From Thermosipho melanesiensis BI429 (GTDB lineage Bacteria > Thermotogota > Thermotogae > Thermotogales > Fervidobacteriaceae), in the NCBI RefSeq assembly GCF_000016905.1, contig NC_009616.1, positions 1,302,001 to 1,366,000 on the forward strand: 64,000 nt of DNA, read 5' to 3'. The notes under the pieces are model-generated. The model did not search any database and was not told the origin of the DNA. It saw only the letters and a program-made list of their open reading frames with translations. The position numbers and the translations under genes were made by a program. Positions 35,166 to 44,039 of the stretch are shown in pieces. Each line of letters starts with the position of its first letter. Position 1 is the stretch's first letter.

Positions 35166-35972
35166 TTGCTGAATAAAAAGTTGTTAGATTATATAGAAAA
35201 GTACAAAGATGATTTGGGATTTGAAAAAGGCGAAAAGAGTATAAATATATTTAAAGAGGGTGATTTTATAAAGCTTGAAAAGGATGGAAAGGTAATATTT
35301 GATTTGGTTGATGAAGAAAAGTATTACGAGTTACTTCCATTTATACTTGAAAAAGTGGTAAAAGGTCATTTGAATGTTTTGATAAAAGAAAAGGCCGAAG
35401 ATCTTATTGTTGATTTATTGGTTAATATTATTGTTTTGAGTGAAATAGAAGATGAAGAGGGATTTAGCCATACGCAAAGAGTTGCGAAAATGGCAGAAAG
35501 GTTTGGGAAATTTATTGGTATGGATGAAAAAGAATTGAGAAAATTTGTTAAGCATGCTTATTTGCATGATGTGGGAAAGATAAGTTTGGAACAAATAATG
35601 CTTTATTCTCCTACGAGGATAAGTCTTTTTGAAGATAATTATCAAGATCATACAGTTATGGGAAGTATATTTTTATCAATGTTCGATGTGTTGTGGGAAT
35701 ATATTCCAACTGTAAGATACCATCATGAACGCTGGGATGGAAAAGGTTTTCCAGATGGTCTTTCTGGGAAACAAATACCATTCTATGCGCGTGTAATCTC
35801 AATTTTAGACTATTTTGACGAGACAACGCATTTTATTTCTTCCGAGTGGGAGGCGGTTTTAAAGACACCAAAAGAGGCACTCGAGTTAATAAAAAAACTA
35901 TCTGGAAGATATTTTGATCCAAATTTGGTTGAAAAATTTGAAGAATTTTTAAAGAGTGAGGGGGTGGTATAA
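35166..35972 (+). CDS. HD-GYP domain phosphodiesterase-like protein
   Basis: Residues about 100-265 form an HD-GYP domain: the HTQRVAKMAERFGKF first histidine, YLHDVGKISLE, and HHERWDGKGFPDGLSGKQIP, where GFP replaces the usual GYP. Metal-ligand histidines and aspartates are in place, so c-di-GMP or related cyclic-dinucleotide hydrolysis is plausible. The N-terminal ~95 residues (KSINIFKEGDFIKLEKDG) are not a recognised sensor. The start is TTG with AAGGTG upstream. The stop overlaps the likely start of nfeD (TAATC). Confidence 0.85.
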   Translation: MLNKKLLDYIEKYKDDLGFEKGEKSINIFKEGDFIKLEKDGKVIFDLVDEEKYYELLPFILEKVVKGHLNVLIKEKAEDLIVDLLVNIIVLSEIEDEEGFSHTQRVAKMAERFGKFIGMDEKELRKFVKHAYLHDVGKISLEQIMLYSPTRISLFEDNYQDHTVMGSIFLSMFDVLWEYIPTVRYHHERWDGKGFPDGLSGKQIPFYARVISILDYFDETTHFISSEWEAVLKTPKEALELIKKLSGRYFDPNLVEKFEEFLKSEGVV

Positions 35973-36409
35973 TCAGTCCAGTAATATTTTGGATTGTATT
36001 GGGATTAATTTTAATGGCACTGGAAATATTAACACCGACATTTTTTATCTTCTGGTTTGGGGTGGGAGCGTTAGCATCATCTTTGGTGGCATATTTTATT
36101 GGAAATACCATATGGGAACTTACGGTATTTGTTGTTGTTTCTGGGATATTAGTGATTTTAACAAGACCGATTATTAATAAAATGACAGGAGATGAACCAA
36201 GAAAGATAAATGTAGATGATATTGTCGGAAAAAAAGCACTTGTGATAGAGGAAATTAACAATAAGAAAGCAAAAGGCCTTGTTAAAATCAATGGAGATAC
36301 TTGGCGAGCTTTTTCGAAAAATGATGAGATAATCGAAAAAGATAAATATGTAAAAGTTTTAAAAGTTGAAGGAGCACATTTAATTGTTATTGAGGAGGGG
36401 GAAGAATAA
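35972..36409 (+). CDS. NfeD family membrane protein, probably starting at a non-standard codon
   Basis: NfeD proteins pair with stomatin/SPFH proteins in membrane organisation. The protein shows an N-terminal helix [18 protein letters not shown], a second hydrophobic segment, and a C-terminal OB-fold ([16 protein letters not shown], then [14 protein letters not shown]). The first standard start, TTG at 35999, would cut the first helix in half. The frame is open for 14 codons further upstream but contains no ATG, GTG or TTG. The ATC at 35972 sits exactly where a TAATG overlap would be expected, just after a GAGGGGGTGG ribosome site. I therefore place the start there, with the alternative ATA at 35969. 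Confidence 0.8.
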   Translation: MSPVIFWIVLGLILMALEILTPTFFIFWFGVGALASSLVAYFIGNTIWELTVFVVVSGILVILTRPIINKMTGDEPRKINVDDIVGKKALVIEEINNKKAKGLVKINGDTWRAFSKNDEIIEKDKYVKVLKVEGAHLIVIEEGEE

Positions 36410-37323
36410 TGTATATTTTATTTTTGATTTTCATATTCTTTTTGTTTATATTGGCTTCATCTGGAATAAGGATAGTTAGGCCTTATGAAAGAGGTTTAGT
36501 GGAAAGATTGGGGAAGTTTAAAAAAGAAGTAAAAGCGGGAATCCATTTTATTGTCCCATTTTTTGATAAAATGATCAAAGTAGATTTGAGAGAACATGTC
36601 ATAGATGTTCCACCGCAAGAGGTAATTACAAAAGATAACGTTGTTGTTACAGTAGATGCTGTTATTTATTATGAAATTACAGACGCATACAAGGCAGTAT
36701 ATAACGTCAGTAATTTCGAATTTGCAACTGTAAAACTTGCACAAACTAACCTGAGAAACGTGATAGGTGAATTAGAACTTGACCAGACGTTGACATCCAG
36801 GGAGGAGATAAATACAAAATTGAGGACAGTTCTCGATGAAGCTACTGACAAATGGGGAATTCGTATTACAAGAGTGGAAATTAAAAAGATAGATCCACCT
36901 AAGGATATAATGGAAGCTATGAGTAAGCAAATGAAGGCAGAAAGAACCAAAAGAGCTGCAATTCTTGAAGCAGAAGGTATAAGGCAATCGGAGATTTTGA
37001 AGGCGGAAGGTCAAAAACAAGCAGCCATATTAAAGGCGGAAGGTGAGGCAGAAGCTATTAAAAAGGTTGCAGAGGCTAATAAATATAAATTAATTGCAGA
37101 AGCGCAAGGACAAGGAGAAGCTATTATGTATATCTTTAAATCTATCCATGAGGGGAATCCAACAAATGATGTTATTGCAGTGAGATACCTTGAAACATTG
37201 AAGGAAATGGCAAATGGAAATGCGACGAAAATTTTCTTGCCTATGGAAGTTTCTGGGATTTTAGGAAGTATTGGGGCCATTTCTGAGATGTTCAAAAATG
37301 GCGGTGAGGGAAATAATGATTAA
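36409..37323 (+). CDS. SPFH/stomatin-like membrane protein (QmcA type)
   Basis: The protein has an N-terminal membrane helix followed by the SPFH domain ([18 protein letters not shown] at about 22-39, [12 protein letters not shown], and the [18 protein letters not shown] segment). A long Ala/Glu/Lys coiled coil ([20 protein letters not shown] and repeats [11 protein letters not shown]) spans about 180-240. Such proteins assemble into large ring-shaped membrane microdomains. It follows nfeD with a one-base overlap, the conserved NfeD-stomatin pair. Confidence 0.95.
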   Translation: MYILFLIFIFFLFILASSGIRIVRPYERGLVERLGKFKKEVKAGIHFIVPFFDKMIKVDLREHVIDVPPQEVITKDNVVVTVDAVIYYEITDAYKAVYNVSNFEFATVKLAQTNLRNVIGELELDQTLTSREEINTKLRTVLDEATDKWGIRITRVEIKKIDPPKDIMEAMSKQMKAERTKRAAILEAEGIRQSEILKAEGQKQAAILKAEGEAEAIKKVAEANKYKLIAEAQGQGEAIMYIFKSIHEGNPTNDVIAVRYLETLKEMANGNATKIFLPMEVSGILGSIGAISEMFKNGGEGNND

Positions 37324-37795
37324 TGTTTTTCTAGTTGTAACTTTTTCAGGAGCCTTAGGGCTCCTCTTTTCGGTTTTATTTGCATTTTTTATAGTTGTAT
37401 CTAATTCTTTTTTTAAATATGGAACTTTTCGTTTGTTTAATGAACTAATGGTTTTAGGATTTGGAGTTTTAGGCTGGTATTTTTTTCCAAATGGATTTTT
37501 TCAAATTTTGTATTTTTTACTTTTATCGATTTTTTATCAGTTGTATAGAATAGTAAGGGAGATTTATTCTATAGATGTAAGATTTAGAATTTTAGTTCTT
37601 GCACTTGGAAAAGATAGGTTTGAATATGCAATTTTTTCCCTTAAAAGGGTTCGTAAAAGAATAATTGGAACCTTTTTTAAACTTTTGACCATTTTAATTG
37701 CTTCTTATTCCATTTCTCAGTCCTTGCAAGCTTTAATAGTAGGTGTTATATCTTTAATAGTTGGGGTTGTCCTTATCATATTAAAGTTGGACTGA
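37316..37795 (+). CDS. Membrane protein of unknown function
   Basis: The 159-aa product has about four membrane helices separated by a central charged region ([14 protein letters not shown] and KRVRKRIIG). The frame opens at 37271, inside the stomatin gene, but the ATG at 37316 is preceded by GGTGAGGG and overlaps the stomatin stop, so I choose it. No known family is recognised. Position suggests it may join the NfeD-stomatin membrane complex. Confidence 0.6.
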   Translation: MINVFLVVTFSGALGLLFSVLFAFFIVVSNSFFKYGTFRLFNELMVLGFGVLGWYFFPNGFFQILYFLLLSIFYQLYRIVREIYSIDVRFRILVLALGKDRFEYAIFSLKRVRKRIIGTFFKLLTILIASYSISQSLQALIVGVISLIVGVVLIILKLD

Positions 37796-37809
37796 GAAAG
37801 GGGATTAAA

Positions 37810-38934
37810 GTGAAGAGAATTAGAATTGAAGCTTTGATGTTTTTGGTGTTTTTGTTTTTAATTTTTTGGGGCGTAGACTCCTACATGGGGGTTTCTAATT
37901 TTTTTAAAACATTAATGCTTACAGCACATGATTTGTTGATAAATACCGTTTTTTTTATTATGGCGATTGCCGTTTTAACTGGTGGTTTTTCCGCTCTTTT
38001 ATTTGAGTTTGGAGTGGCGGATTTGATTGATATATTGTTGAAACCTTTAATAAAGCCTCTTTATAACCTTCCTGGTGTAGCGGCTATGGGGATATTATCT
38101 ACATATTTTTCAGATAATCCTGCAATTATTGCACTTGCAAAAGACAAGAGGTTTATGAAAAATTTTGATAGATGGCAACAGCCATTGCTGTGTAATCTTG
38201 GAACTTCATTTGGTATGGGTTTAATAGTTTCTACATTTATGATAGCGCAAGGGACGCGTATGTCAGTTAATCTTTTTCCGGCTGTTTTAATTGGAAATAT
38301 AGGTGCGCTAGTTGGAAGTATAGCAAGTGTAAGAATTTTTTCAGTTTATACAAAAAATAAGTTGGGTACGTTTTCAAATGATGAATTTATTCCTGAGAAA
38401 TATTACACAGAAACAAGACCTGGAAGCTTTATGGAAAGATTTTTGGAGGCACTTTTAGATGGAGGTAAAAGCGGTGTGGAAATTGGTTTGGGTATAATCC
38501 CAGGTGTGTTGATAATAAGCACATTTGTTATGATGATAACTTTTGGTCCCAAAGATCAAAATGTGGGATATCAAGGGCTTGCATACGAAGGTATTCCCCT
38601 TTTGCCATATATTGGTGAGAAAATTTTTGTTGTACTTAGATGGCTATTTGGTTTTTCCAACCCAGAATTAATAGCATTTCCTCTAACTTCACTTGGTTCA
38701 ACAGGTGCTGCATTGGCTCTTGTGCCAAAATTTATTGATATGAAGATTGTTACTCCAAATGATATAGCTGTTTTTACTGCAATGGGTATGACCTGGAGTG
38801 GATATTTAAGTACACATATCGCTATGATGGATGAGTTAGGATACAGGTATCTTACTGGTAAAGCTATTTTTTCACATACTATTGGTGGTATTGTTGCGGG
38901 AATTACTGCTCATTTAATTTATATGTTTTTTTAA
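37810..38934 (+). CDS. Nucleoside-recognition (Gate) domain membrane protein
   Basis: The 374-aa protein has about eight to ten membrane helices. Gate-domain features include AVLTGGFSALLFEFGVADLI, LPGVAAMGILSTYFSDNPAI at about 89-107 and ALTSLGSTGAALALVPKF-like helices at about 296-315. Gate proteins are related to concentrative nucleoside transporters and to spore-maturation SpmA/B; many probably move ions or small solutes. The transported substrate is unknown. It is the last gene of the operon. Confidence 0.8.
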   Translation: MKRIRIEALMFLVFLFLIFWGVDSYMGVSNFFKTLMLTAHDLLINTVFFIMAIAVLTGGFSALLFEFGVADLIDILLKPLIKPLYNLPGVAAMGILSTYFSDNPAIIALAKDKRFMKNFDRWQQPLLCNLGTSFGMGLIVSTFMIAQGTRMSVNLFPAVLIGNIGALVGSIASVRIFSVYTKNKLGTFSNDEFIPEKYYTETRPGSFMERFLEALLDGGKSGVEIGLGIIPGVLIISTFVMMITFGPKDQNVGYQGLAYEGIPLLPYIGEKIFVVLRWLFGFSNPELIAFPLTSLGSTGAALALVPKFIDMKIVTPNDIAVFTAMGMTWSGYLSTHIAMMDELGYRYLTGKAIFSHTIGGIVAGITAHLIYMFF

Positions 38935-39048
38935 CCCCACCCCGCAATTGTAACTTTTTGTAGCTAAATGTTAAAAAAAAATACGTTTTAATGTAGCATT
39001 AAATAGTTTATTATTTATTTAGATTTTGATATGAAGGGAGTGGGGTCC

Positions 39049-40209
39049 GTGAATAAGATACTTGTAAATGAGAGATTAAAAAGGGTTGCTGAAACTTTTG
39101 GAACTCCTGTTTTAGTTATGGATTTGAATATAGTTAAGGCAAACTATGAGAAACTTATTGACAATGTAAGAAATTCAAGAGTATATTATGCTGTTAAAGC
39201 CAACTCCCATATAGAGATTTTAAAGCTTTTAAGAGATTTAGGTAGTTATTTTGATGTTGCTTCAAGACCCGAGATAGAGAAGTTGCTTAGTATAGGTGTT
39301 GAACCTGAAAGGATGAGTTTTGGAAACACTATAAAAAAAACTAAAGATATTAGTTTTGCGTATAATAATGGAATAAGAATGTTTGCGGTGGATAGTGAAA
39401 TGGAAATTGAGAAAATAGCGGACAATGCCCCTGGCTCAGATATATACGTTAGAATAAGTACCAATGGAATGGAAGATGATGCTGATTGGCCACTTACAAG
39501 GAAATTTGGAACAAGCGTTGATCATGCAATAAAATTGGTTAAGTATGCTGTTGATTTAGAGTTAAATCCCATTGGTGTAAGTTTTCATGTTGGTTCCCAA
39601 AATTATAACCCTGACAATTGGCGGGTTGCAATACGCGAAGTTTCTGTGGTGTTTGAAGAAGCAAGGAAAATGGGGATAGATATGTACATGGTAAATACGG
39701 GCGGAGGAATGCCTGTAAAATATTCAAGAAACATTCCATCTGTTGAGGAAATTTCAGAGGTAATAAATAAAGCAATAGTAGATTATATAGGTGAAAATAC
39801 TTTGGTTGTTTTGGAGCCGGGACGGTCAATGGTAGGGAGTGCCGGGGCGATGGTTACAAGCGTAATATTGAGAAGTAAGAAAGGTGAAGAAAATTGGGTA
39901 TATACCGATGCAGGGATATTTCATGGTTTAACGGAAACTATTCAAAACATCAGATATGAAGTGGAAGTAATAGGTAGAGAACTTGAAGAAAAGGGAAAGT
40001 TCGTACTTGCAGGGCCAACTTGTGACAGTGTTGATGTAATGTATTATGATATAGAACTTGCTAAGAATGTAACTATTGATGATTTGATTGTATTGTATAA
40101 CACAGGTGCGTATACTACTGAGTATAGTACAAATTTTAATGGAATAGAACCACCTAAAGTGGTTTTTGAAGAGATATTTGTAAAGGAACCATTGACAGAA
40201 GAAGTGTGA
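39049..40209 (+). CDS. Fold-type III PLP decarboxylase (ornithine/lysine/DAP decarboxylase family)
   Basis: The PLP lysine is in YYAVKANSHIEIL at about 46-58, the GSYFDVASRPEIE strand follows, then SFHVGSQ with the stacking histidine, NTGGGMPVKY for phosphate binding, EPGRSMVGSAG and the cross-subunit GPTCDSVDVMYYD with the substrate-contacting Cys and Asp. The length and loop pattern resemble ornithine/lysine decarboxylases of polyamine synthesis more than LysA. The frame begins at 39031, but AGGGAGTGGGG precedes the GTG at 39049, giving 386 aa. Confidence 0.9.
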   Translation: MNKILVNERLKRVAETFGTPVLVMDLNIVKANYEKLIDNVRNSRVYYAVKANSHIEILKLLRDLGSYFDVASRPEIEKLLSIGVEPERMSFGNTIKKTKDISFAYNNGIRMFAVDSEMEIEKIADNAPGSDIYVRISTNGMEDDADWPLTRKFGTSVDHAIKLVKYAVDLELNPIGVSFHVGSQNYNPDNWRVAIREVSVVFEEARKMGIDMYMVNTGGGMPVKYSRNIPSVEEISEVINKAIVDYIGENTLVVLEPGRSMVGSAGAMVTSVILRSKKGEENWVYTDAGIFHGLTETIQNIRYEVEVIGRELEEKGKFVLAGPTCDSVDVMYYDIELAKNVTIDDLIVLYNTGAYTTEYSTNFNGIEPPKVVFEEIFVKEPLTEEV

Positions 40210-40220
40210 TATAATATTTT
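40192..40220 (+). promoter_or_regulatory. Probable tRNA-Leu promoter
   Basis: A consensus TTGACA (40192-40197) and TATTTT (40215-40220) are 17 bases apart and end 12 bases before the mature tRNA. The -35 box lies inside the last codons of the decarboxylase gene. Confidence 0.6.
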
Positions 40221-40232
40221 AAGGAAAAAAGA

Positions 40233-40319
40233 GCCGAGGTGGCGGAATTGGCAGACGCACATGACTCAGGATCATGTGGGATTTTTCCCGTGCGGGTTCA
40301 AGTCCCGCCCTCGGCACCA
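40233..40319 (+). tRNA. tRNA-Leu (anticodon CAG)
   Basis: The 87-nt class II tRNA includes the encoded CCA end. The acceptor stem GCCGAGG pairs with CCTCGGC, the anticodon loop CTCAGGA (anticodon CAG) is closed by CATGA/TCATG, a long variable arm (TGGGATTTTTCCCG) follows, and the T-loop is GTTCAAG. The long variable arm and CAG anticodon identify tRNA-Leu reading CUG. Confidence 0.98.
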
Positions 40320-40342
40320 TTCCCGGGCTTCCGGGAATTTTT
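40320..40342 (+). terminator. Intrinsic terminator directly after tRNA-Leu
   Basis: A 7-bp stem TTCCCGG/CCGGGAA (40320-40326 and 40331-40337) with GCTT loop is followed by five Ts. The stem begins at the base after the CCA end. Confidence 0.85.
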
Positions 40343-40369
40343 CTATTTAAAATTAGAAAGGTGGAAGAC

Positions 40370-41086
40370 GTGGAAGTAGTAAATTTCTCGCAGTTGAGAT
40401 TAACTATTGGAAGTGAAGAAGAAGTAAGAAAAAAGATAGTTGAAGATGTTAATAACGGTGTAAAAACATTTGTAGTTACTTTAAATGCGTCTATTCTTTT
40501 ACGTACATTAAAGGATAGTTATTATAGAAAAATTGTTGAGGAAGCTAATTATATTATTCCAGATGGTTCTGGTATAGTTTGGGCGTTAAAAAGGAATAGG
40601 AAAATATTGACGGACAGAATTACCGGTATAGATACAATGCTTTATCTGTGTGAAAAGGCGAAAATATATGGTTGGAAAGTATATTTACTTGGAGCCAAAA
40701 GGAAGGTTGTAGAAAAGGCTGCCAGAAAATTAAAAAAAAGAGGTATAAATGTTGTAGGGTATTATCATGGGTATTTTTCAAAAAGTGATACTACTCCCAT
40801 TGAAGAAATAGAGTCTTTAAAACCAGATCTTTTATTTGTTGGCATGGGAGTTCCTAAGCAAGAAGAATGGATATACGAAAATTTTTCTTTGCCCTTTAAG
40901 TTGGCTATGGGTGTAGGTGGGAGTTTTGATGTTATTTCAGGTAGTAAAAAGAGGGCTCCTGTATTTTTTCAACGGATGAAACTTGAGTGGTTTTACAGAT
41001 GGTTGCAATCCCCGATAAAAAAAAGGCATATTCCCATTGAAATTGTAAAATATACATTTATGGTTTTAAGAGGAAAGATAAGATGA
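40370..41086 (+). CDS. WecG/TagA/CpsF family glycosyltransferase
   Basis: This GT26 family transfers N-acetyl-mannosamine or related sugars to undecaprenyl-linked acceptors in wall teichoic acid or surface polysaccharide synthesis. The family motifs are [16 protein letters not shown], the catalytic-Asp segment [13 protein letters not shown] at about 61-73, [14 protein letters not shown] and [15 protein letters not shown] longer frame at 40274 would overlap the tRNA, so the GTG at 40370, with AAAGGTGG upstream, is chosen (238 aa). It overlaps rsmG by four bases. With csaB and the UDP-sugar dehydrogenase in this window it fits surface-glycan synthesis. Confidence 0.92.
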
Positions 41087-41712
41087 AAAAAGAATCTCTA
41101 ATTAAAAACTATATAAAAGAAATAGTTAATGCTCCTTTCAATCTCACTGCCATAAAAAACGAAGAGGAAGCTTTTCACTTACTTGCATTAGATAGTTTAT
41201 TACCACTAGAAAAAATGAATTTAATAGGTAATTTTTTAGACGTTGGTACCGGTGGGGGTGTACCTGGGGTATTTATTGGAATAATGTTTAAAAAATTGAA
41301 AGGAACATTAATAGATGCGTCTAGAAAAAAAATAAATTATGTCAAAAATGTGTGTATAAAGCTTGGAATAGATAATTTGGAATTTGTTCATGGTAGAATA
41401 GAGGAGCAGATAGATTTTATTGAAAAATTTGATAATGTATTTTCAAAAGCTGTAGCAGAGTTAAGAATAATTCTGGAGCTTACAGTTCCTTATGCAAAAG
41501 TGGGTGGAAGAATTTTGTTGTACAAGGGAAAAGAATATTTGAAAGAATTAAATGATGCGAAAAACGCGATAGATGTTTTAAATGTAGATTTAGAGGATGT
41601 TGTTGAATACGAGATATTAGATAGAAAAAGGGTGTTGCTAATTTTTGAAAAAAAAGATAAAGTAAATGGTTTTCCAAGAAGGTATAATAGAATTTTGAAA
41701 AATCCTTTATAG
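41083..41712 (+). CDS. rsmG: 16S rRNA (guanine-N7) methyltransferase RsmG
   Basis: RsmG methylates G527 (E. coli numbering) of 16S rRNA using SAM. The SAM-binding loop is [17 protein letters not shown] at about 47-63. The [16 protein letters not shown] segment, the [17 protein letters not shown] motif and the [11 protein letters not shown] strand are all conserved. The 209-aa length is usual. It lies 12 bases before mnmE, a pairing often seen near the chromosomal origin. Confidence 0.95.
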
Positions 41713-41724
41713 GGAGGATAAAGC

Positions 41725-43050
41725 GTGTTTGATACAATAGCAGCGGTTTCATCTCCTCATGGAACAGGTGCAATTGCGGTTATTAGAATAGATGGGCCAA
41801 AAAGTCATGATATAGCGAAAAAGTTAACAGGGTTAAATAAGGTAGAGTATCGTAGAGTGTATACTACATATTTGAATTTTGAAGGAGATATTTTAGATCA
41901 GGTTAATATAGTTTTTTTTAAATCGCCAAATAGCTATACAGGTAATGATTTAATTGAAATATACACACACGGTGGTATTTTAGTAACACAAAATGTTCTT
42001 GATGCAATTCTAAAGAGTGGGGCTAGAATAGCAAAAAGAGGAGAATTTACCAAAAGAGGATTTCTTAATGGGAAAATTTCACTTGTGCAAGCAGAAGCTA
42101 TTTACCAAATTATAGAGGCAAAGAGTGAAGTATCTTTGAAAATGTCATTACAAAATTTGAAGGGAAAATTAGGTGAAGAAATAGAGTATTATCGCGGAGA
42201 GATATTAAACGTATTGTCGGAAATAGAAGTAACATTTGATTATCCGGATGATATAGAATTAGATGAAAAAAGCATATTGAATCTGCTTTCAAAGTTAAAA
42301 GATGAGGTAGGTAGAAAGATTGAAGATAGTAAAAAATCCATAATGCTAAATAATGGAATTGTTATGACAATTGTTGGAAAACCTAATTCCGGAAAGTCAA
42401 CACTTTTAAACAGACTTCTTTTGGAAGATAGAGCAATTGTAACTGATATACCAGGAACAACACGGGATGTGATAAAAGGTGAAATAGAAATTAATGGTAT
42501 TAGATTTGTAATTGTGGATACCGCTGGAATCAGAGAAACAAAAGATGTAGTAGAAAAAATTGGTATAGAACGGAGTTTAAAAGAAATACAAAAGGCGGAT
42601 GTAATTCTTTTTGTTTTAGATGCAACTACTGGTTTTACAAAAGAAGATAAGCTAATTTTGAGGAAAATTGAAGGTGGAAATTATATACCTGTGTGGAATA
42701 AATGTGATGAAGGAAATAATTTTAATAAGATATTTGATGGTGAAATAAAAATTAGTGCTCTTAATGGAGAAGGTTTAAAGAATTTAGAGAATAAAATAGT
42801 ATCTAAGGTTAAAAATATTATAGAAAGCGGAACGGCTTCTCACGTTATAACCCAGAGACAGGTTGAAATATTGGAAAGGGTATATACTCATCTGGAAAGT
42901 GCGGTAAATAACTTAAATATGGGATATGAAATAGATTTAATATCTATTGATTTGAGGAGAGCACTTGAAGAGTTAGATATGCTAATTGGAAGAAAATTTT
43001 CCGATGATCTTTTGGATAACATATTTTCAAACTTCTGTGTTGGAAAATAA
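41725..43050 (+). CDS. mnmE: tRNA uridine-modification GTPase MnmE
   Basis: MnmE works with MnmG to install the carboxymethylaminomethyl group at U34 of certain tRNAs. The N-terminal folate-binding domain (IAAVSSPHGTGAIAVIRIDG) leads into a helical domain and a G domain at about 210-370 with G1 GKPNSGKST, G2 IPGTTRD, G3 DTAGIRET and an unusual G4 WNKCD (NKCD). The C-terminal FCVGK matches the family FCIGK tail that contacts the substrate. The 441-aa length is normal. The start is GTG with GGGAGG upstream. Confidence 0.96.
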   Translation: MFDTIAAVSSPHGTGAIAVIRIDGPKSHDIAKKLTGLNKVEYRRVYTTYLNFEGDILDQVNIVFFKSPNSYTGNDLIEIYTHGGILVTQNVLDAILKSGARIAKRGEFTKRGFLNGKISLVQAEAIYQIIEAKSEVSLKMSLQNLKGKLGEEIEYYRGEILNVLSEIEVTFDYPDDIELDEKSILNLLSKLKDEVGRKIEDSKKSIMLNNGIVMTIVGKPNSGKSTLLNRLLLEDRAIVTDIPGTTRDVIKGEIEINGIRFVIVDTAGIRETKDVVEKIGIERSLKEIQKADVILFVLDATTGFTKEDKLILRKIEGGNYIPVWNKCDEGNNFNKIFDGEIKISALNGEGLKNLENKIVSKVKNIIESGTASHVITQRQVEILERVYTHLESAVNNLNMGYEIDLISIDLRRALEELDMLIGRKFSDDLLDNIFSNFCVGK

Positions 43051-43119
43051 AAAAATACGGGCCTTTTTTTGGCCCGCTCAAAGTTGTGGGGGGTGTATCT
43101 CAAGGGGGATAGGGGGGTT
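43049..43119 (-). ncRNA. Candidate C-rich small RNA (~70 nt)
   Basis: On the minus strand a promoter-like pair (43126-43154) is followed about seven bases later by a short region with three cytosine runs: C6 (43112-43117), C5 (43104-43108) and C6 (43088-43093). The region has no obvious strong pairing partners and no reading frame. It ends in a CGGGCC/GGCCCG hairpin with A7 loop (43058-43076) and a U7 tract (43049-43055). Unpaired C-rich motifs plus an intrinsic terminator are hallmarks of sRNAs that pair with G-rich Shine-Dalgarno sequences, as known for RsaE-type RNAs in Firmicutes. It could instead be the 3' end of the AIM24-family mRNA. Ends are inferred. Confidence 0.5.
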
Positions 43120-43125
43120 TCTCTA

Positions 43126-43154
43126 ATTAAAATGATACATTGTTTATGTTACAA
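43126..43154 (-). promoter_or_regulatory. Probable promoter of the small-RNA candidate
   Basis: On the minus strand, TTGTAA (43149-43154) and TTTAAT (43126-43131) have a 17-base spacer. They lie within a 253-base gene-free stretch whose remaining part (43155-43303) shows only A+T-rich sequence and nothing else I can name. Confidence 0.45.
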
Positions 43155-43303
43155 AGTTAGGCAAACCGAAGTTTCTATTACGAACCATTTGTGTTAATAA
43201 TTAATTACAAGTAGCGTTTTTAATAATATATAAATGACTTTCCCTTATCTTTACACCTATTTTGACTTAATGTCTACAAATTTAGTTCATAAATAATAAG
43301 AAA

Positions 43304-43978
43304 TTATCTACTTCCAGTGTCTTTTGGTGATAAGCTTTTTATCCATTTTATATACTCAGGGTAATTTCTCGTTTGAATATATATTTTTCCAGGACCGATG
43401 AAATCTACTACTAATCCTTCTCCACCGAAAATGGTAGATTTAAATCCGCCAAAAGTTCTAACTGAATAATTCACTGATTCGTCAAATGCCACTACATGAC
43501 CTGTGTCTATTGTTATTTTTTCATCTTCTTTTAGCTCTAAACTAAATATTGCTCCAAAGGATGAAATAGCGAGTTTTCCATATCCAGAAAGTTTAAGCAA
43601 GAAAAAGCCTTCCCCTGAGAAAAACGATTTAAATCCGGTAAATTTTGTGTCTAAATTTATACCTTCTTCTGATGCAAGAAAAGAAGTTGATTGCAAATAT
43701 ACTGTTCCATTTAAATCTATTATATCGATATCACCGGGTAATTTTGGGGCAAAAGATATTCTACTTTTATTTTTTGCTTTATATTTATTTAAAAATATGT
43801 GTTCACCACCTAGAAATGCTCGCTTTAAGGCTTTGAATACTCCCCCAGTAGAGGTTTCGATTTCTAAATCTCCTGACATTGTAACCATTGCGCCAGGTTC
43901 ACCTATTATAATTTCTCCGGGTTCAAGATCTACAAAGAGTATTGAGTAGGAACCTTTGAAATTAACGTTAAAATTCAT
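43304..43978 (-). CDS. AIM24/TIGR00266 family protein
   Basis: The 224-aa beta-rich protein has the family's glycine-rich strand-turn pattern: EPGEIIIGEPGAMVTMSGDL near residue 17, LNKYKAKNKSRISFAPKLPG, GFKSFFSGEGFFLLKLSG at about 113-130 and a late YSVRTFGGFKSTIFGGEGL. The family forms a trimeric double-stranded beta-helix-like fold and is linked to mitochondrial biogenesis in yeast (Aim24); bacterial function is unknown. The gene stands alone on this strand. Confidence 0.85.
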   Translation of the reverse strand: MNFNVNFKGSYSILFVDLEPGEIIIGEPGAMVTMSGDLEIETSTGGVFKALKRAFLGGEHIFLNKYKAKNKSRISFAPKLPGDIDIIDLNGTVYLQSTSFLASEEGINLDTKFTGFKSFFSGEGFFLLKLSGYGKLAISSFGAIFSLELKEDEKITIDTGHVVAFDESVNYSVRTFGGFKSTIFGGEGLVVDFIGPGKIYIQTRNYPEYIKWIKSLSPKDTGSR

Positions 43979-44039
43979 GTTAACCCTCCTTTAATCCAGA
44001 ATTAAATAAATTGTGGTAATATCTAAATGAGGTGATAAT

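Noticed and set aside
35833-36291. 152-aa open frame on - across the HD-GYP/nfeD junction
   Set aside because: Opposes two real overlapping genes and has no ribosome site or recognisable domain.
39031-39048. ATG at 39031 as start of the PLP decarboxylase
   Set aside because: No ribosome site precedes it, whereas AGGGAGTGGGG lies just before the GTG at 39049.
40274-40369. Upstream extension of the WecG/TagA gene
   Set aside because: It would run through the tRNA-Leu gene and its terminator; the GTG at 40370 has a good ribosome site.
43088-43117. G-quadruplex on the + strand
   Set aside because: Only three long G-runs with uneven loops; the promoter and terminator both point to a C-rich transcript from the other strand, which is the simpler reading.
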